From positions 1,054,001 through 1,118,000 of the forward strand of contig NZ_LUVZ01000001.1 in assembly GCF_001593385.1 (NCBI RefSeq): a stretch of 64,000 nt of DNA. The letters run 5' to 3'. Of this stretch, positions 43,263 to 51,695 are shown one piece after another. This DNA comes from Chryseobacterium cucumeris. Its GTDB lineage: Bacteria > Bacteroidota > Bacteroidia > Flavobacteriales > Weeksellaceae. Position 1 is the stretch's first letter; each line of letters opens with the position of its first letter. Made by a program: the position numbers and the translations under genes. The notes beneath the pieces were generated by a model that saw nothing but the letters and a program-made list of their open reading frames with translations, did not search any database and was not told the origin of the DNA.

Positions 43263-44141
43263 ATGAGATTAAAGCCGGTACAAAAAATAAAGATGATCAG
43301 TTCAGAAACCTTTATCAAAAACTATATGAAGCCAGGAGTTCCGGTTATTATTGAAGACTTTGTGCATCCGGAAAGTCCAGCTTTCAAAAAGTGGAATTAT
43401 GAGTATTTCAAAGAAGTTGCAGGAGATCATATGGTGAATATCTACGGCAGTGAGCTTGATTCCCTGGACAGAGTGGCCAGTGATCCTATTGCACAGACTA
43501 CATTTTCAGAATATCTGGATCTCATCCAATCTGCTCCCACTGAACACAGGCTTTTCTTATTTAATTTATTAAAAATAAAACCTGAATTGAAGAATGATCT
43601 CATCTACAATGATGTAACGAATGGTAAAATACTGAAATGGCTGCCCTTTATGTTTTTTGGAGGAGAAGGTTCTGTCACCAGAAATCATATTGATATTGAC
43701 ATGTCCCATGTTTTTATCACACAATTTCAGGGAATCAAAAGAATCTGGCTCTTCCCGTGGGAACAGTCTGACTTCATGTATAAACTCCCCTACAACTTCC
43801 ACAGTCTGGCTCAAATTAAAAATCCAGATTACAGAAAATATCCGGCGCTACTTTATTTAAATGGCTATGAAGCTGTCATTCATCCTGGCGAAACCCTTTA
43901 TATTCCTTCCGGCTGGTGGCATTATATTCAATATGACACGGAAGGTTATTCGATATCAGTAAGAGCGCTGCCGTCAAGTGCCCTTGAAAAATGGCGTGGA
44001 TTTAAAAATCTGGTCATTACCAGACATTTTGATAATCTCATGAGAAAAGTGTTCAAAGAAAAATGGTTTGAGTATAAAGTGAAAACCGCCAGAAAAAGGG
44101 GAGCCAGAGCAGCAAGAAAACAAAGAAGCTTTCAAATCTGA
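43263..44141 (+). CDS. Cupin-like (JmjC-type) 2-oxoglutarate/Fe(II) oxygenase-like protein
   Basis: A 292-residue protein of the cupin_8/FIH-like family. The iron triad is visible as His142 and Asp144 (RNHIDIDMSH) and His220 (YIPSGWWHYI); Lys160 in GIKRIWLFPW is a likely 2-oxoglutarate contact. N-terminal GVPVIIEDFV is the usual starting strand. The C-terminal 25 residues are strongly basic (RKRGARAARKQRS), perhaps for RNA or ribosome contact. Substrate unknown; hydroxylation of proteins is the family trend. Stop codon lies inside a terminator hairpin. Confidence 0.85.
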   Translation: MRLKPVQKIKMISSETFIKNYMKPGVPVIIEDFVHPESPAFKKWNYEYFKEVAGDHMVNIYGSELDSLDRVASDPIAQTTFSEYLDLIQSAPTEHRLFLFNLLKIKPELKNDLIYNDVTNGKILKWLPFMFFGGEGSVTRNHIDIDMSHVFITQFQGIKRIWLFPWEQSDFMYKLPYNFHSLAQIKNPDYRKYPALLYLNGYEAVIHPGETLYIPSGWWHYIQYDTEGYSISVRALPSSALEKWRGFKNLVITRHFDNLMRKVFKEKWFEYKVKTARKRGARAARKQRSFQI

Positions 44142-44153
44142 AAGCTTCTTTTG
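44123..44153 (+). terminator. Intrinsic terminator overlapping the stop codon
   Basis: AAGAAGCTTTCA pairs with TGAAAGCTTCTT around AATC, followed by TT. It covers the last codons and stop of the JmjC-like gene. Confidence 0.7.
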
Positions 44154-44209
44154 TGATATTTTGATTGATTTTGGTAAAAGTAATCATTCATACTTTACCG
44201 TTTTTCATT

Positions 44210-46141
44210 TTAATGTTTGATAAATTTAATATTCTTTTCATCAATCGTAATGAAATAAGCTCCCGGAACCAATTCTGCTATTCCAATCGCTTTACCTGGA
44301 TGATATGTTCCTTTTCCTACCAGTTTTCCGTCTATGGCATGAATCGTAAAGTCCATAGCCTTATTAATTCCTTTCAGATTAATTTCATTTTTTGCAGGGT
44401 TCGGATACAAACCAAATTCTTCTTTCTCAACAGAAGAAACACTTAATGTATTATCCTGAACAACAGTAGAGTTCTTCTCAAGAATCTGGTATTCATAATT
44501 AAACTGAACACTTGCGATCGGGAATGTTACCGATTGTAAAAAGCTTTGGTTATTGGATGTATTATTAAGAACAAAATAAGCAGTCTGACCTGCAGTTCCG
44601 GTTACTTTAATAGGTAAAGGCATTTCAAAAAAGCTAACGTTAGCACTGCTTTGCGTCTGAGAAACTTTAAATAAAGCCTGATTTCCGCCCTGCATCCACT
44701 TGATGGTGTAAGTAGGATATCCTTCGCCATAAACCCAGTCATTGAAAAATTCTGTAAAGTCTTTTCCGGTAGACTGAAGCAAAGAAGCATTAAAATCAGC
44801 TGTACGCACATAGTTGTATGCCAGGTTCGGCCTCGCATGATAATCTTTAAGTGCCTGATAAAATGCAGCATCACCTAAAATCCACTTCAGCATTCTCAAA
44901 ACATATCCTCCTTTAGCATAAGACAATCTGCTGTCAAATATCCTGTTGATGCTGGAAAGTCCGGAATCCGGGACATACACAGTTCCTGTTGTACTTGCAG
45001 TAATGTAGTTAGATTGACCTTGCAAGTAATTCAAAAATTCTGTATTGGTCATCAATAGTTTTTCATTGGCAAGGTGTTCTCCAAAAGTTGCAAAACCTTC
45101 ATTCAGCCAGATATCATTCCATGCACCACAGGTTACTTTATCTCCAAACCACTGGTGAGTAAGCTCATGGGCAATCAGCTGCTTGCTCCATCCACCCATG
45201 GAAGACATGGTCTGATGCTCCATTCCTCCACCATACATAAATTCCATGTGTCCGTATTTTTCATTACGGAAAGGATAAGTCCCAAAATAGGTTTCAAAAG
45301 TATCCATTACCTGCTTTGTCCAGTTGATATTCGCAATGCTCGTTGCATTTGAATTTGTGGACGGATAGATATAGTTGACAAAAGGAAACGGAGGATTTCC
45401 AATGGTATCAGTAAGTTTAACAAAATTGGTAATCGACAGTGCAATCAGATAAGCCGGCGTAGGATACATTGTTCTCCAGAACGTCAGTTTAGTGCCACCA
45501 GTAGGAAAAGTCTCAGACATCAGTTTTCCATTGGCTGCCACGCTGTAGTTTGAGGGAGTTGTAATTTTAAAATCAAATCTTTCAATTTTATCATTTAAAC
45601 TCTGCTTTGTCGGAAACCAGTCCTGGGCTCCATAAGGTTCATTCAAAGTAGAAAGTACCGGAGTTCCGCTCTGAAGAGCAGTTTTGAATGCATCATTACT
45701 TGTGGACGGTGCTCCAGCATAATAAATGGTAAGAGAGTCCAGTGTATTGGCAGGAATGGAAGCCGGAAAATCAATCTTCAATTCTTTTGAAGGAAGCTGC
45801 TGAAAGCTTGTAATGTTAGTTCCGTGGTATTTCACCTGAGAAACCGTTAACGAATTGGAAAGATCAAAATAGATGCTTCCCATACTTTGAGTAGGTTTAA
45901 AATGTGAAGTTACCGAACCGGAAATATTATACACCGCAGGATCAAGGCTGACTTCCATTCTCTGATACTGCAGGTCGTAATTCAGGGTATTGGGATTAAT
46001 ATTCCCGATATTCATTTTTTGAGTGAAGGATTTTTTCTCTTTTTCAATGAGTCCCTTCATATCAATGTTTTGTTCTTGCTTCTGGCTATAGAACTGTTGG
46101 GAAAATAGAAATCCCAACACCAAAAGGTACAATTTTGTCAT
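44210..46141 (-). CDS. M1-family zinc aminopeptidase with T9SS sorting domain
   Basis: Secreted metalloprotease of 643 residues. A signal peptide (KLYLLVLGFLFSQQFYSQ) leads an M1 aminopeptidase: the exopeptidase motif reads GGMEH (306-309) in place of GAMEN, and the zinc site is HELTH at 325-329 with Glu348 after 18 residues. C-terminal residues from about 570 (FGLYPNPAKNEINLKG) to NIKFIKH are a type A sorting domain. It degrades peptides outside the cell. The lost Asn in GGMEH may alter substrate binding at the N-terminus. Confidence 0.9.
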   Translation of the reverse strand: MTKLYLLVLGFLFSQQFYSQKQEQNIDMKGLIEKEKKSFTQKMNIGNINPNTLNYDLQYQRMEVSLDPAVYNISGSVTSHFKPTQSMGSIYFDLSNSLTVSQVKYHGTNITSFQQLPSKELKIDFPASIPANTLDSLTIYYAGAPSTSNDAFKTALQSGTPVLSTLNEPYGAQDWFPTKQSLNDKIERFDFKITTPSNYSVAANGKLMSETFPTGGTKLTFWRTMYPTPAYLIALSITNFVKLTDTIGNPPFPFVNYIYPSTNSNATSIANINWTKQVMDTFETYFGTYPFRNEKYGHMEFMYGGGMEHQTMSSMGGWSKQLIAHELTHQWFGDKVTCGAWNDIWLNEGFATFGEHLANEKLLMTNTEFLNYLQGQSNYITASTTGTVYVPDSGLSSINRIFDSRLSYAKGGYVLRMLKWILGDAAFYQALKDYHARPNLAYNYVRTADFNASLLQSTGKDFTEFFNDWVYGEGYPTYTIKWMQGGNQALFKVSQTQSSANVSFFEMPLPIKVTGTAGQTAYFVLNNTSNNQSFLQSVTFPIASVQFNYEYQILEKNSTVVQDNTLSVSSVEKEEFGLYPNPAKNEINLKGINKAMDFTIHAIDGKLVGKGTYHPGKAIGIAELVPGAYFITIDEKNIKFIKH

Positions 46142-46225
46142 GTTTAGAAAAATTTAATCAAATATAAAAAAAAACCTTTTAATCAATGATTAAAAGGCTG
46201 TTATAATATATAAAATAAAAAAATT

Positions 46226-47695
46226 TTAAAGATCTAATGCGGGTTCAAGAATTTTTTCCATTCTTTTCTTCACCATATCTACTGATCCGGAATAGTTATT
46301 CACCATTAAAGAAAAAACCAACGTTTTTCCTGAATTGGTTTTCAGATAACCGGCTAATGTTTTTACTTTGTTCAAAGTTCCTGTTTTCGCAAAAACCTGT
46401 CCGTTACCTCCTGCATTGAACATTCTTTTCAATGTTCCGGATTGTCCTCCGATAGGCAAAGAAGTCAGATAAGATCTGTAGTATTTCTGATCCATCAGAG
46501 AAGTAAGAAATTTCACCTGGGAAATCGGGGTTACGTTATTACTTCTTGATAGTCCGCTTCCATCTATATAGTTAAGACCAACCATATCAAAACCGGCATC
46601 TTTCAGGTGATTAGTCACCACTATTCTTCCGGATTCTGAAGTCTGGTCACCCATTTTCTGATATCCTACCGTTCTCAGCAAAGCTTCTGCCAATGAATTG
46701 TCACTGTGCTGGTTGGTATAATAAATAATATCATTTAAAGTAGGTGATTTATACGCTGAAAGCATTTTTCTGTTTTCCGGCGCAGCATCTGTCATTTTCG
46801 GAGTTACTTTTCCGGTAACAGGAATTCCGCTTTTCACCAGTGTTGTTCTGAAAGAGTTGGCAAGATAAGCCGGTGCATCAGGAAGTTTGGTTGTTAAAAC
46901 TCCGTTTCCTTCGTATTTATCAGCATACACCATCTGATGATTGTAAGGAGAAACGTAGAAGAATTTTTTTTCTGTAGAGAAACCTCCTTTTTTAACGATC
47001 AGTTTTTCGTTAGCCGGGTTGATATCGCGGGTACTTCCTGCAGGCAGATAATAATTATTGTTTTCCAACCATACAACATTTTCCGGAAGCACTGAAATAT
47101 TGCCTTTGAAAAGCGCTGTCTGAATGATAATATCACCATTTACCTTTTTGATTCCCTCTCTTGAAACACCGCCTACGAAATCTGAAATAATATCTCTATA
47201 AGATGCTGCACCAGCTTTGTTGGTTCCCAAAGAAGGGTCTCCGCTTCCTATTACATAAAGATTTCCATTCAACACTCCATTTTCATCTATTGTTCCTGAG
47301 TACTCCAGCTGAGTCATCCAACGGTAGTTTTCACCCAGCATATTTAATGCTGTTTCCGTTGTAAGCAGTTTGGTAGTAGAAGCAGGTACTAAAGGAGTAT
47401 TTTCGTTGTACGAAGAGATTACCTTCTTCGTTTTAGGATCATACACTACGAATCCCCAGGTTGCATTTTTCAGCACAGGATCCGCCATCATTGTGTTTAC
47501 ATTAATGTCTACCAGTTCTTTTGCTGACAAAACAGTTTTCTCCACCATCGTGGTAACGGGTGAAGGCAGGTTTAAACTGCTTTTCTGATTGTCATAATTC
47601 TGGGAATAAAGAACGGTAGATACGGTAGATTGAGCCAGGAAAAGACCAGAAGCCAACACCGCCGCACTTGAAATATATTTTCTGAAATTTACCAT
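46226..47695 (-). CDS. dacB: D-alanyl-D-alanine carboxypeptidase/endopeptidase (PBP4, class C)
   Basis: Periplasmic penicillin-binding protein that trims or opens peptidoglycan cross-links. The 489-residue protein has a signal peptide (1-22), the SxxK motif Ser106-Thr-Thr-Lys109, SDN in YTNQHSDNSLAEALL, and KTG in VFAKTGTLNKV. The long insert between SxxK and SxN is typical of PBP4. The neighbouring gene priA is transcribed in the same direction but spaced by 160 bp. Confidence 0.93.
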   Translation of the reverse strand: MVNFRKYISSAAVLASGLFLAQSTVSTVLYSQNYDNQKSSLNLPSPVTTMVEKTVLSAKELVDINVNTMMADPVLKNATWGFVVYDPKTKKVISSYNENTPLVPASTTKLLTTETALNMLGENYRWMTQLEYSGTIDENGVLNGNLYVIGSGDPSLGTNKAGAASYRDIISDFVGGVSREGIKKVNGDIIIQTALFKGNISVLPENVVWLENNNYYLPAGSTRDINPANEKLIVKKGGFSTEKKFFYVSPYNHQMVYADKYEGNGVLTTKLPDAPAYLANSFRTTLVKSGIPVTGKVTPKMTDAAPENRKMLSAYKSPTLNDIIYYTNQHSDNSLAEALLRTVGYQKMGDQTSESGRIVVTNHLKDAGFDMVGLNYIDGSGLSRSNNVTPISQVKFLTSLMDQKYYRSYLTSLPIGGQSGTLKRMFNAGGNGQVFAKTGTLNKVKTLAGYLKTNSGKTLVFSLMVNNYSGSVDMVKKRMEKILEPALDL

Positions 47696-47856
47696 CTATC
47701 TTCTTTTTGTTCTGTAGTTTTGACTCTATAAAAAATGAAAGGTTAAATCATTCAGTAAAAGAGCCAAACACTTAATCAACGTCCAAAAGTAGAAATTATT
47801 GTTATATAACGGACCACCGCCCCGTTATAAAAGAGTGTAAAGTTTGTTAAAAATTG

Positions 47857-50304
47857 TTAAAAATCAACAAAAACATCTTTTTTAATGCTTTGATACGCAG
47901 TGATTTCATCAAATTCTTTCAAACTTATCAAAACCATGTTTTTGAATTTCTCATAGTTTTTCCCACGGGGAAGCTTCAGCATAATCTGGAACTGATAGAA
48001 GTTATTCAGTTTTGCAATCGGTGCTCTTTCCGGACCTAAAACACATTCTTCAGGAAGATATTTTCTGAGGATAGAACCCAGAAATTGTGATGCCCGATCA
48101 GCTTTATCCTCTCTTCTGTGTTTCAATTCAATCATGATCAGCTTAGTGAAAGGCGGATAATGGAACTTCTGGCGTTCGGTAAGGATATATTTATAGATCT
48201 TCGCAGGATTATTCATCTTGATCAGCTGAAATACGGAATGATCAGGATTAAAGGTCTGAATAAGGATTCTCCCTTTTCCGGAGACTCTTCCAGCCCTTCC
48301 CGAAACCTGTGTGATCAGTTGATACGCTCTTTCTTCCGCTCTGAAATCCTGTACATATAATAAGGAATCCGCTTTAGGAATTGTCACCAGTTCAATATGA
48401 TCAAAATCCAGTCCCTTGGAAATCATTTGGGTTCCTACAATAATATCTGTTTCTCCGTCTTCAATCTTCTCGTACAATTTTTCGTAGGCGAATTTTTTGC
48501 GCATGGAGTCTACATCCATCCTGTCTACTTCATTTTCCGGAAACAATTTGGTAACCTCTTCATGAATCTGTTCTACCCCTACTCCTCTTTCATTCAGCTT
48601 TTCAGAATTACATTTCGGGCAGGTCTTCGGTTTTGAAGCTCTTTGCCCGCAATAGTGGCATTTCATTTCATTTGCCGCTTTGTGATACGTCATGACCACA
48701 TCACAATTAGAGCAGTAGTTCACATAGCCACAGCTTTCACATTCTATGACATTGGAATAGCCACGACGATTGTGTAAAACGATTGCCTGATTCTTTTCAT
48801 CCACCGTTTTCTTAATCTCTTCGATAAGCTTCAGAGAAAAATTCCCTGAAACCTTTTTAGATTCCTGAGCTTCCTTGAAATTGATCAGTTCATATTCCGG
48901 CAGATTGACATTCCCGAATCTTTCATTCAGGAAAACGTATTTCATCTTATCTTTCCTGGCACTGTAGTAGCTTTCAACAGAAGGGGTAGCTGATCCCAAA
49001 ATCACTCCTGCGTTATACAGCCTGCCTAAAACCAGAGAAGCGTCTTTAGCATTAAAATAAGGGGAAACTTCCCTTGGTCTGTACGCAGAATCATGTTCTT
49101 CATCAACCACAATAAGCCCAAGATTCCGGTAAGGTAAAAACAAAGCATTACGGGTTCCGATCAGAATACGGATGTCGTTCTGCTTAATTCTTCTCCAGAC
49201 TTCTACCCTTTCAAAATCGGTCAGTTTTTGATGATAAAAACCGAGCTGTCTTCCATACTTCTTTTCTAATCTCTGGGTGATCTGTTTGGTAAGCGAAATT
49301 TCCGAAAGCAAAAACAAAACATTCTTTCCATCACGGACGCACTCATCAATTTTCTCTAAATAGATATGGGTTTTCCCTGATGAAGTAACGCCATGAAGCA
49401 GAACATTCTTCCCTTCTTCAAAAGCTTCATCAATTTCAGCTTTTGCTATTTTCTGCTGTTCGGAAAGCTCTTCAAGTTCCTCGATTTCTCCTTCATAGCT
49501 TTCAATCCTGTCTTTCTGCATAAAGTATTCCTCCACAAGACCTTTGTCTGCCAAAGGTTTGAAGTGGGAACTTCCAAAATAACCGTCCTCAAACAGTTCA
49601 GATTTTTTGATGGGAACATCCGGATGTTCCGTCTGTTTTTCCAGAATAAGAAGGAAAAGATCTTTCTGTTTCTGCGCTCTGTTCAGTTTTAAAAGAATAT
49701 CCGTAAGATTTTGATTGGCCAGAACCTCATCATTAATTCTTACGTAAGCCACTTCTTTGGCTTTATACTTTTCAGCAATTTTCTCATCAATTTCAATATA
49801 CTGAAGATCAATAAGAGAATTGATGGTTTTGATGATATCTTTTTTAGGAATAAAAGCTTCAATATCCGTCAGATTGATCAGCTGTCGTACTTCCAATGCC
49901 TGAACCAGATACATTTCGTTAACATCCAGATTTTCAAAATCTATAATGGCTCCTGGTTTTAGTTTTAAATAGGTTTCACTTTCCAGTTTTAAAGAAGAAG
50001 GAAACGAAAACCTGTAAATTTCTCCGAGGCTGCACAAATAATACTCCGAAAGCCAGTTCCAGAAATCAATCTGTTCCTGAGGAAGAATCGGTTGATCATC
50101 CAGCATGCTGATGACTTCCTTGGCTACAAAGTTTTCCGGTGCATTATCATGAAGCTCAAAAACGATTCCCGTATAGATCTTCTTCCCGCCAAACGGTACC
50201 AGAACACGCATTCCTGGTTGGATTTCAGACATCATTTCCTGAGGAACTTTATAAGTGAAAGATCCTTTCAGGTTAAGGGGTAAAACAATTTGAGCGTATT
50301 GCAA
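47857..50304 (-). CDS. priA: Primosomal replication restart helicase PriA
   Basis: 3'-to-5' DNA helicase that reloads the replisome at abandoned forks. The 815-residue protein has an N-terminal DNA-binding part (FTYKVPQEMMSEIQPGMRVLVPFG), Walker A GVTSSGKTHIYLEKI, the DEEHD box, a zinc-binding insert with paired CxxC motifs (CESCGYVNYCSNC; CHYCGQRASKPKTCPKC), and helicase motifs QVSGRAGRV. All domains are present and in order. Starts about 290 bp from the upstream gene across a spacer with no clear feature apart from a short repeat. Confidence 0.96.
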   Translation of the reverse strand: MQYAQIVLPLNLKGSFTYKVPQEMMSEIQPGMRVLVPFGGKKIYTGIVFELHDNAPENFVAKEVISMLDDQPILPQEQIDFWNWLSEYYLCSLGEIYRFSFPSSLKLESETYLKLKPGAIIDFENLDVNEMYLVQALEVRQLINLTDIEAFIPKKDIIKTINSLIDLQYIEIDEKIAEKYKAKEVAYVRINDEVLANQNLTDILLKLNRAQKQKDLFLLILEKQTEHPDVPIKKSELFEDGYFGSSHFKPLADKGLVEEYFMQKDRIESYEGEIEELEELSEQQKIAKAEIDEAFEEGKNVLLHGVTSSGKTHIYLEKIDECVRDGKNVLFLLSEISLTKQITQRLEKKYGRQLGFYHQKLTDFERVEVWRRIKQNDIRILIGTRNALFLPYRNLGLIVVDEEHDSAYRPREVSPYFNAKDASLVLGRLYNAGVILGSATPSVESYYSARKDKMKYVFLNERFGNVNLPEYELINFKEAQESKKVSGNFSLKLIEEIKKTVDEKNQAIVLHNRRGYSNVIECESCGYVNYCSNCDVVMTYHKAANEMKCHYCGQRASKPKTCPKCNSEKLNERGVGVEQIHEEVTKLFPENEVDRMDVDSMRKKFAYEKLYEKIEDGETDIIVGTQMISKGLDFDHIELVTIPKADSLLYVQDFRAEERAYQLITQVSGRAGRVSGKGRILIQTFNPDHSVFQLIKMNNPAKIYKYILTERQKFHYPPFTKLIMIELKHRREDKADRASQFLGSILRKYLPEECVLGPERAPIAKLNNFYQFQIMLKLPRGKNYEKFKNMVLISLKEFDEITAYQSIKKDVFVDF

Positions 50305-50594
50305 GGAAAATATTTAAAGTGTAAAATTAGAATTTTCCTGAGAGAACTGCAACTTTGTGGAGATTCTTTAGTAATCTTTAACCAAAAACCTGAAACTGCA
50401 TTCTATTCTTTACTTTCTCCTTATTTTTGTCTATTCCATAGTAATGTAACCCATTCAGATATTTTTTAATGTCTAGAATTACATTGATCAAAAAACAATG
50501 ATATGACAGGCTGGATTCCTGCGGAATGACAAAGTGTGTAGATAAAAGAACAACCACAAATTCAGAAAGGATCGAAGAAAGGATTCATGAATGA
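50305..50594. other. Gene-free spacer with a short dispersed-repeat fragment
   Basis: Holds no ORF of note. GGATTCCTGCGGAATGACAAAG at 50513-50534 matches the inner word of the TTGTCATTCC...GGAATGACAA repeat at 54203-54271. Nothing else stands out. Confidence 0.5.
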
Positions 50595-51503
50595 CTAAAA
50601 AAGAAGTTCTGTAATCTGATACCAGAATGCAGACGTAATAAATCCTACAATGATACTGACTCCAATGATCAGGTTGGTCAGTTTTGAGTTCAGCCTGAAC
50701 TGTTCTGCAATAATACTTGAAGTAACCAAGGTTGGCATCGCTGCTTCAAATACTGTAATTTTAGCCACATCTCCTTTTATTCCGAATAACAGAGCCATTC
50801 CCAGAACAATTGCGGGTGCCAGAATCAATTTATAAAGCATGGACATCGACATTTGAGGAATCAGTTTTTTCCATCCGTTGAATTTCAGCTGTAACCCGAC
50901 TGAAAACAGAGCTAATGGACTTACCGTTGCTGCCAGCTTATCAAAAAATGGTTCTGCAACAGTAAAGTCAATAAACTGAGACAATACCAAAGCTGAAATA
51001 CAGCCAATTAATGGTGGAAATGTTATTAATCTCTTTAAAATAAATGCCGCGCTCACCTTTCCTGATTTACTTCCCCCTTTTACTGCAGCAATAATTCCGA
51101 GGGTTGAAAGGGCAAAGAACATGGTCTGGTCACAGATGATTGCAATACTCAAAAGCCCTTCGCCATAAAAAGCACTGATTAATGGAAATCCGATGAATGA
51201 AGTATTACTATATCCGCTTGCCAGTTCTAATGTACTTCTGGAACGCCTTGAATATCCCCTGCTCTTACTGTAAAACATCATAAAAAAGAAACAGAACACA
51301 GAAATTAAAAATGTGGCTGCAATCGGAAACAGCATTTCTGTTGTCCATTTTACTTTGGGCAGATATTTAAACGAAACTGCCGGAAGAGCAAGATAAAGAA
51401 TCCAGGTATTGATGCCTTTGTGAGCATCGGGGTGGATAGATTTTGTTGCTTTGAATATCATTCCTGCAATGATACACACTGCAATCAGAACAAAATTTAC
51501 CAT
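50595..51503 (-). CDS. AEC-family transporter
   Basis: A 302-residue inner-membrane protein with about ten helices of the auxin efflux carrier family. Marks: WILYLALPAVSFKYLPKVKW near 32, SGYSNTSFIGFPLISAFYGEG near 95, and AAMPTLVTSSIIAEQFRLNSKLT near 255. Members often export malate, malonate or other organic acids, but the substrate here is unknown. It stands alone. Confidence 0.88.
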   Translation of the reverse strand: MVNFVLIAVCIIAGMIFKATKSIHPDAHKGINTWILYLALPAVSFKYLPKVKWTTEMLFPIAATFLISVFCFFFMMFYSKSRGYSRRSRSTLELASGYSNTSFIGFPLISAFYGEGLLSIAIICDQTMFFALSTLGIIAAVKGGSKSGKVSAAFILKRLITFPPLIGCISALVLSQFIDFTVAEPFFDKLAATVSPLALFSVGLQLKFNGWKKLIPQMSMSMLYKLILAPAIVLGMALLFGIKGDVAKITVFEAAMPTLVTSSIIAEQFRLNSKLTNLIIGVSIIVGFITSAFWYQITELLF

Positions 51504-51607
51504 AACTGTAATAAAATATGAGGCAAATTTACGGCTGATTTTTGAGTTGGAAGGGTAAAATTTATATTTTTTTCGGTAGAATTTCTAATGAAACTTTCCA
51601 GTATAAT

Positions 51608-51636
51608 ACCTTACAGGTTTTCAAAACCTGTAAGGT
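51608..51636. repeat. Perfect 14-bp palindrome, probable dispersed repeat
   Basis: ACCTTACAGGTTTT and AAAACCTGTAAGGT are exact inverted copies around a single base. No T tract follows in a gene direction that needs it, so it is more likely a mobile or dispersed palindrome, of a type I recall from other flavobacterial genomes. Confidence 0.6.
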
Positions 51637-51695
51637 TGGGAGATCTACCTTCCGGAAATTCATAACTGTTTGAAATAATTTTTTCAGAATATATT

